Assembly (NCBI GenBank): GCA_003505715.1
Contig: DNXU01000342.1
Coordinates: forward strand, 11,437 to 17,905
Direction of reading: 5' to 3'
Origin: Cyanobacteria bacterium UBA8803
GTDB lineage: Bacteria; Cyanobacteriota; Cyanobacteriia; Cyanobacteriales; Coleofasciculaceae
Length of the DNA: 6,469 nt
The translations under genes were made by a program, and so were the position numbers. A model generated the notes under the pieces. It searched no databases. It saw only the letters and a list, made by a program, of their open reading frames with translations, and was not told where the DNA came from. Shown piece by piece: positions 6,355 to 6,469 of the stretch (within the stretch, counting starts at the first letter, position 1; every line of letters starts with the position of its first letter).

Positions 6355-6469
6355 ATTTTCAGGACTTACGCAACTACCCTTCGGCTATGCTCAGGGTAAA
6401 CCCCATATATAGTGGTCATGGTGCGTGAGCTACCCCATAACACACCCTACTAACGGGACTTAAACAAAT
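6355..6469. other. Repeat-derived downstream spacer
   Basis: The 115 bases after the adhesin stop contain no gene. A TACCCT/AGGGTA arm pair (6375-6380 and 6393-6398) encloses a TCGGCTATGCTC loop. It lacks a following T-run, so it is a poor terminator candidate. Bases 6420-6450 (ending ACACACCCTAC) resemble, on the minus strand, the GTAGGGTGTGTTA-type interspersed repeat I recall from cyanobacteria. The heptamer GGACTTA occurs at 6362-6368 and again at 6456-6462, flanking this section. Confidence 0.55.

Overview
The window joins two compositionally different stretches of bacterial DNA. Bases 1-599 are very GC-rich and hold the C-terminal part of a glutamate synthase small subunit (gltD). From about base 600 onward the DNA is of moderate GC. 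It carries cyanobacterial hallmarks: five copies of the HIP1 palindrome GCGATCGC (none in the first 600 bases), dense MITE-like palindromic repeats of types I recall from filamentous cyanobacteria, and a large gene whose N-terminus, repeats and C-terminus follow the cyanobacterial filamentous-haemagglutinin pattern. The main body is therefore most likely from a cyanobacterium, probably a filamentous one with a large repeat-rich genome. The gltD end is either a horizontally acquired gene or a foreign piece joined in assembly.

Layout: gltD (partial, + strand) ends at 599. An 859-base gap (600-1458) follows. It contains a purine-rich tract, a 35-base perfect-palindrome family in two full copies and one half copy, three 13-bp G-rich tandem repeats with quadruplex potential, two longer inverted-repeat elements, a 58-base hairpin, and a possible decayed minus-strand reading frame. 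One gene then fills 1459-6354 (+): a 1631-residue secreted protein of the two-partner-secretion TpsA/haemagglutinin type. It has a signal peptide, a TPS domain with an NPNGI motif, a conserved non-repetitive section, about seven full 58-residue tandem repeats predicted to form a beta-helix, and a C-terminal section holding the only two cysteines of the mature protein. The last 115 bases are repeat-derived intergenic DNA.

The two genes show no functional link. GltD works in cytoplasmic nitrogen assimilation. The TpsA-like protein should be exported through Sec and then through an outer-membrane TpsB transporter that is not encoded here. I see no convincing evidence of a new multi-gene system. 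The points most worth checking are the composition break next to gltD, the palindromic repeat family with a compensatory base-pair change, the repeat architecture of the adhesin, and its isolated C-terminal cysteine pair.
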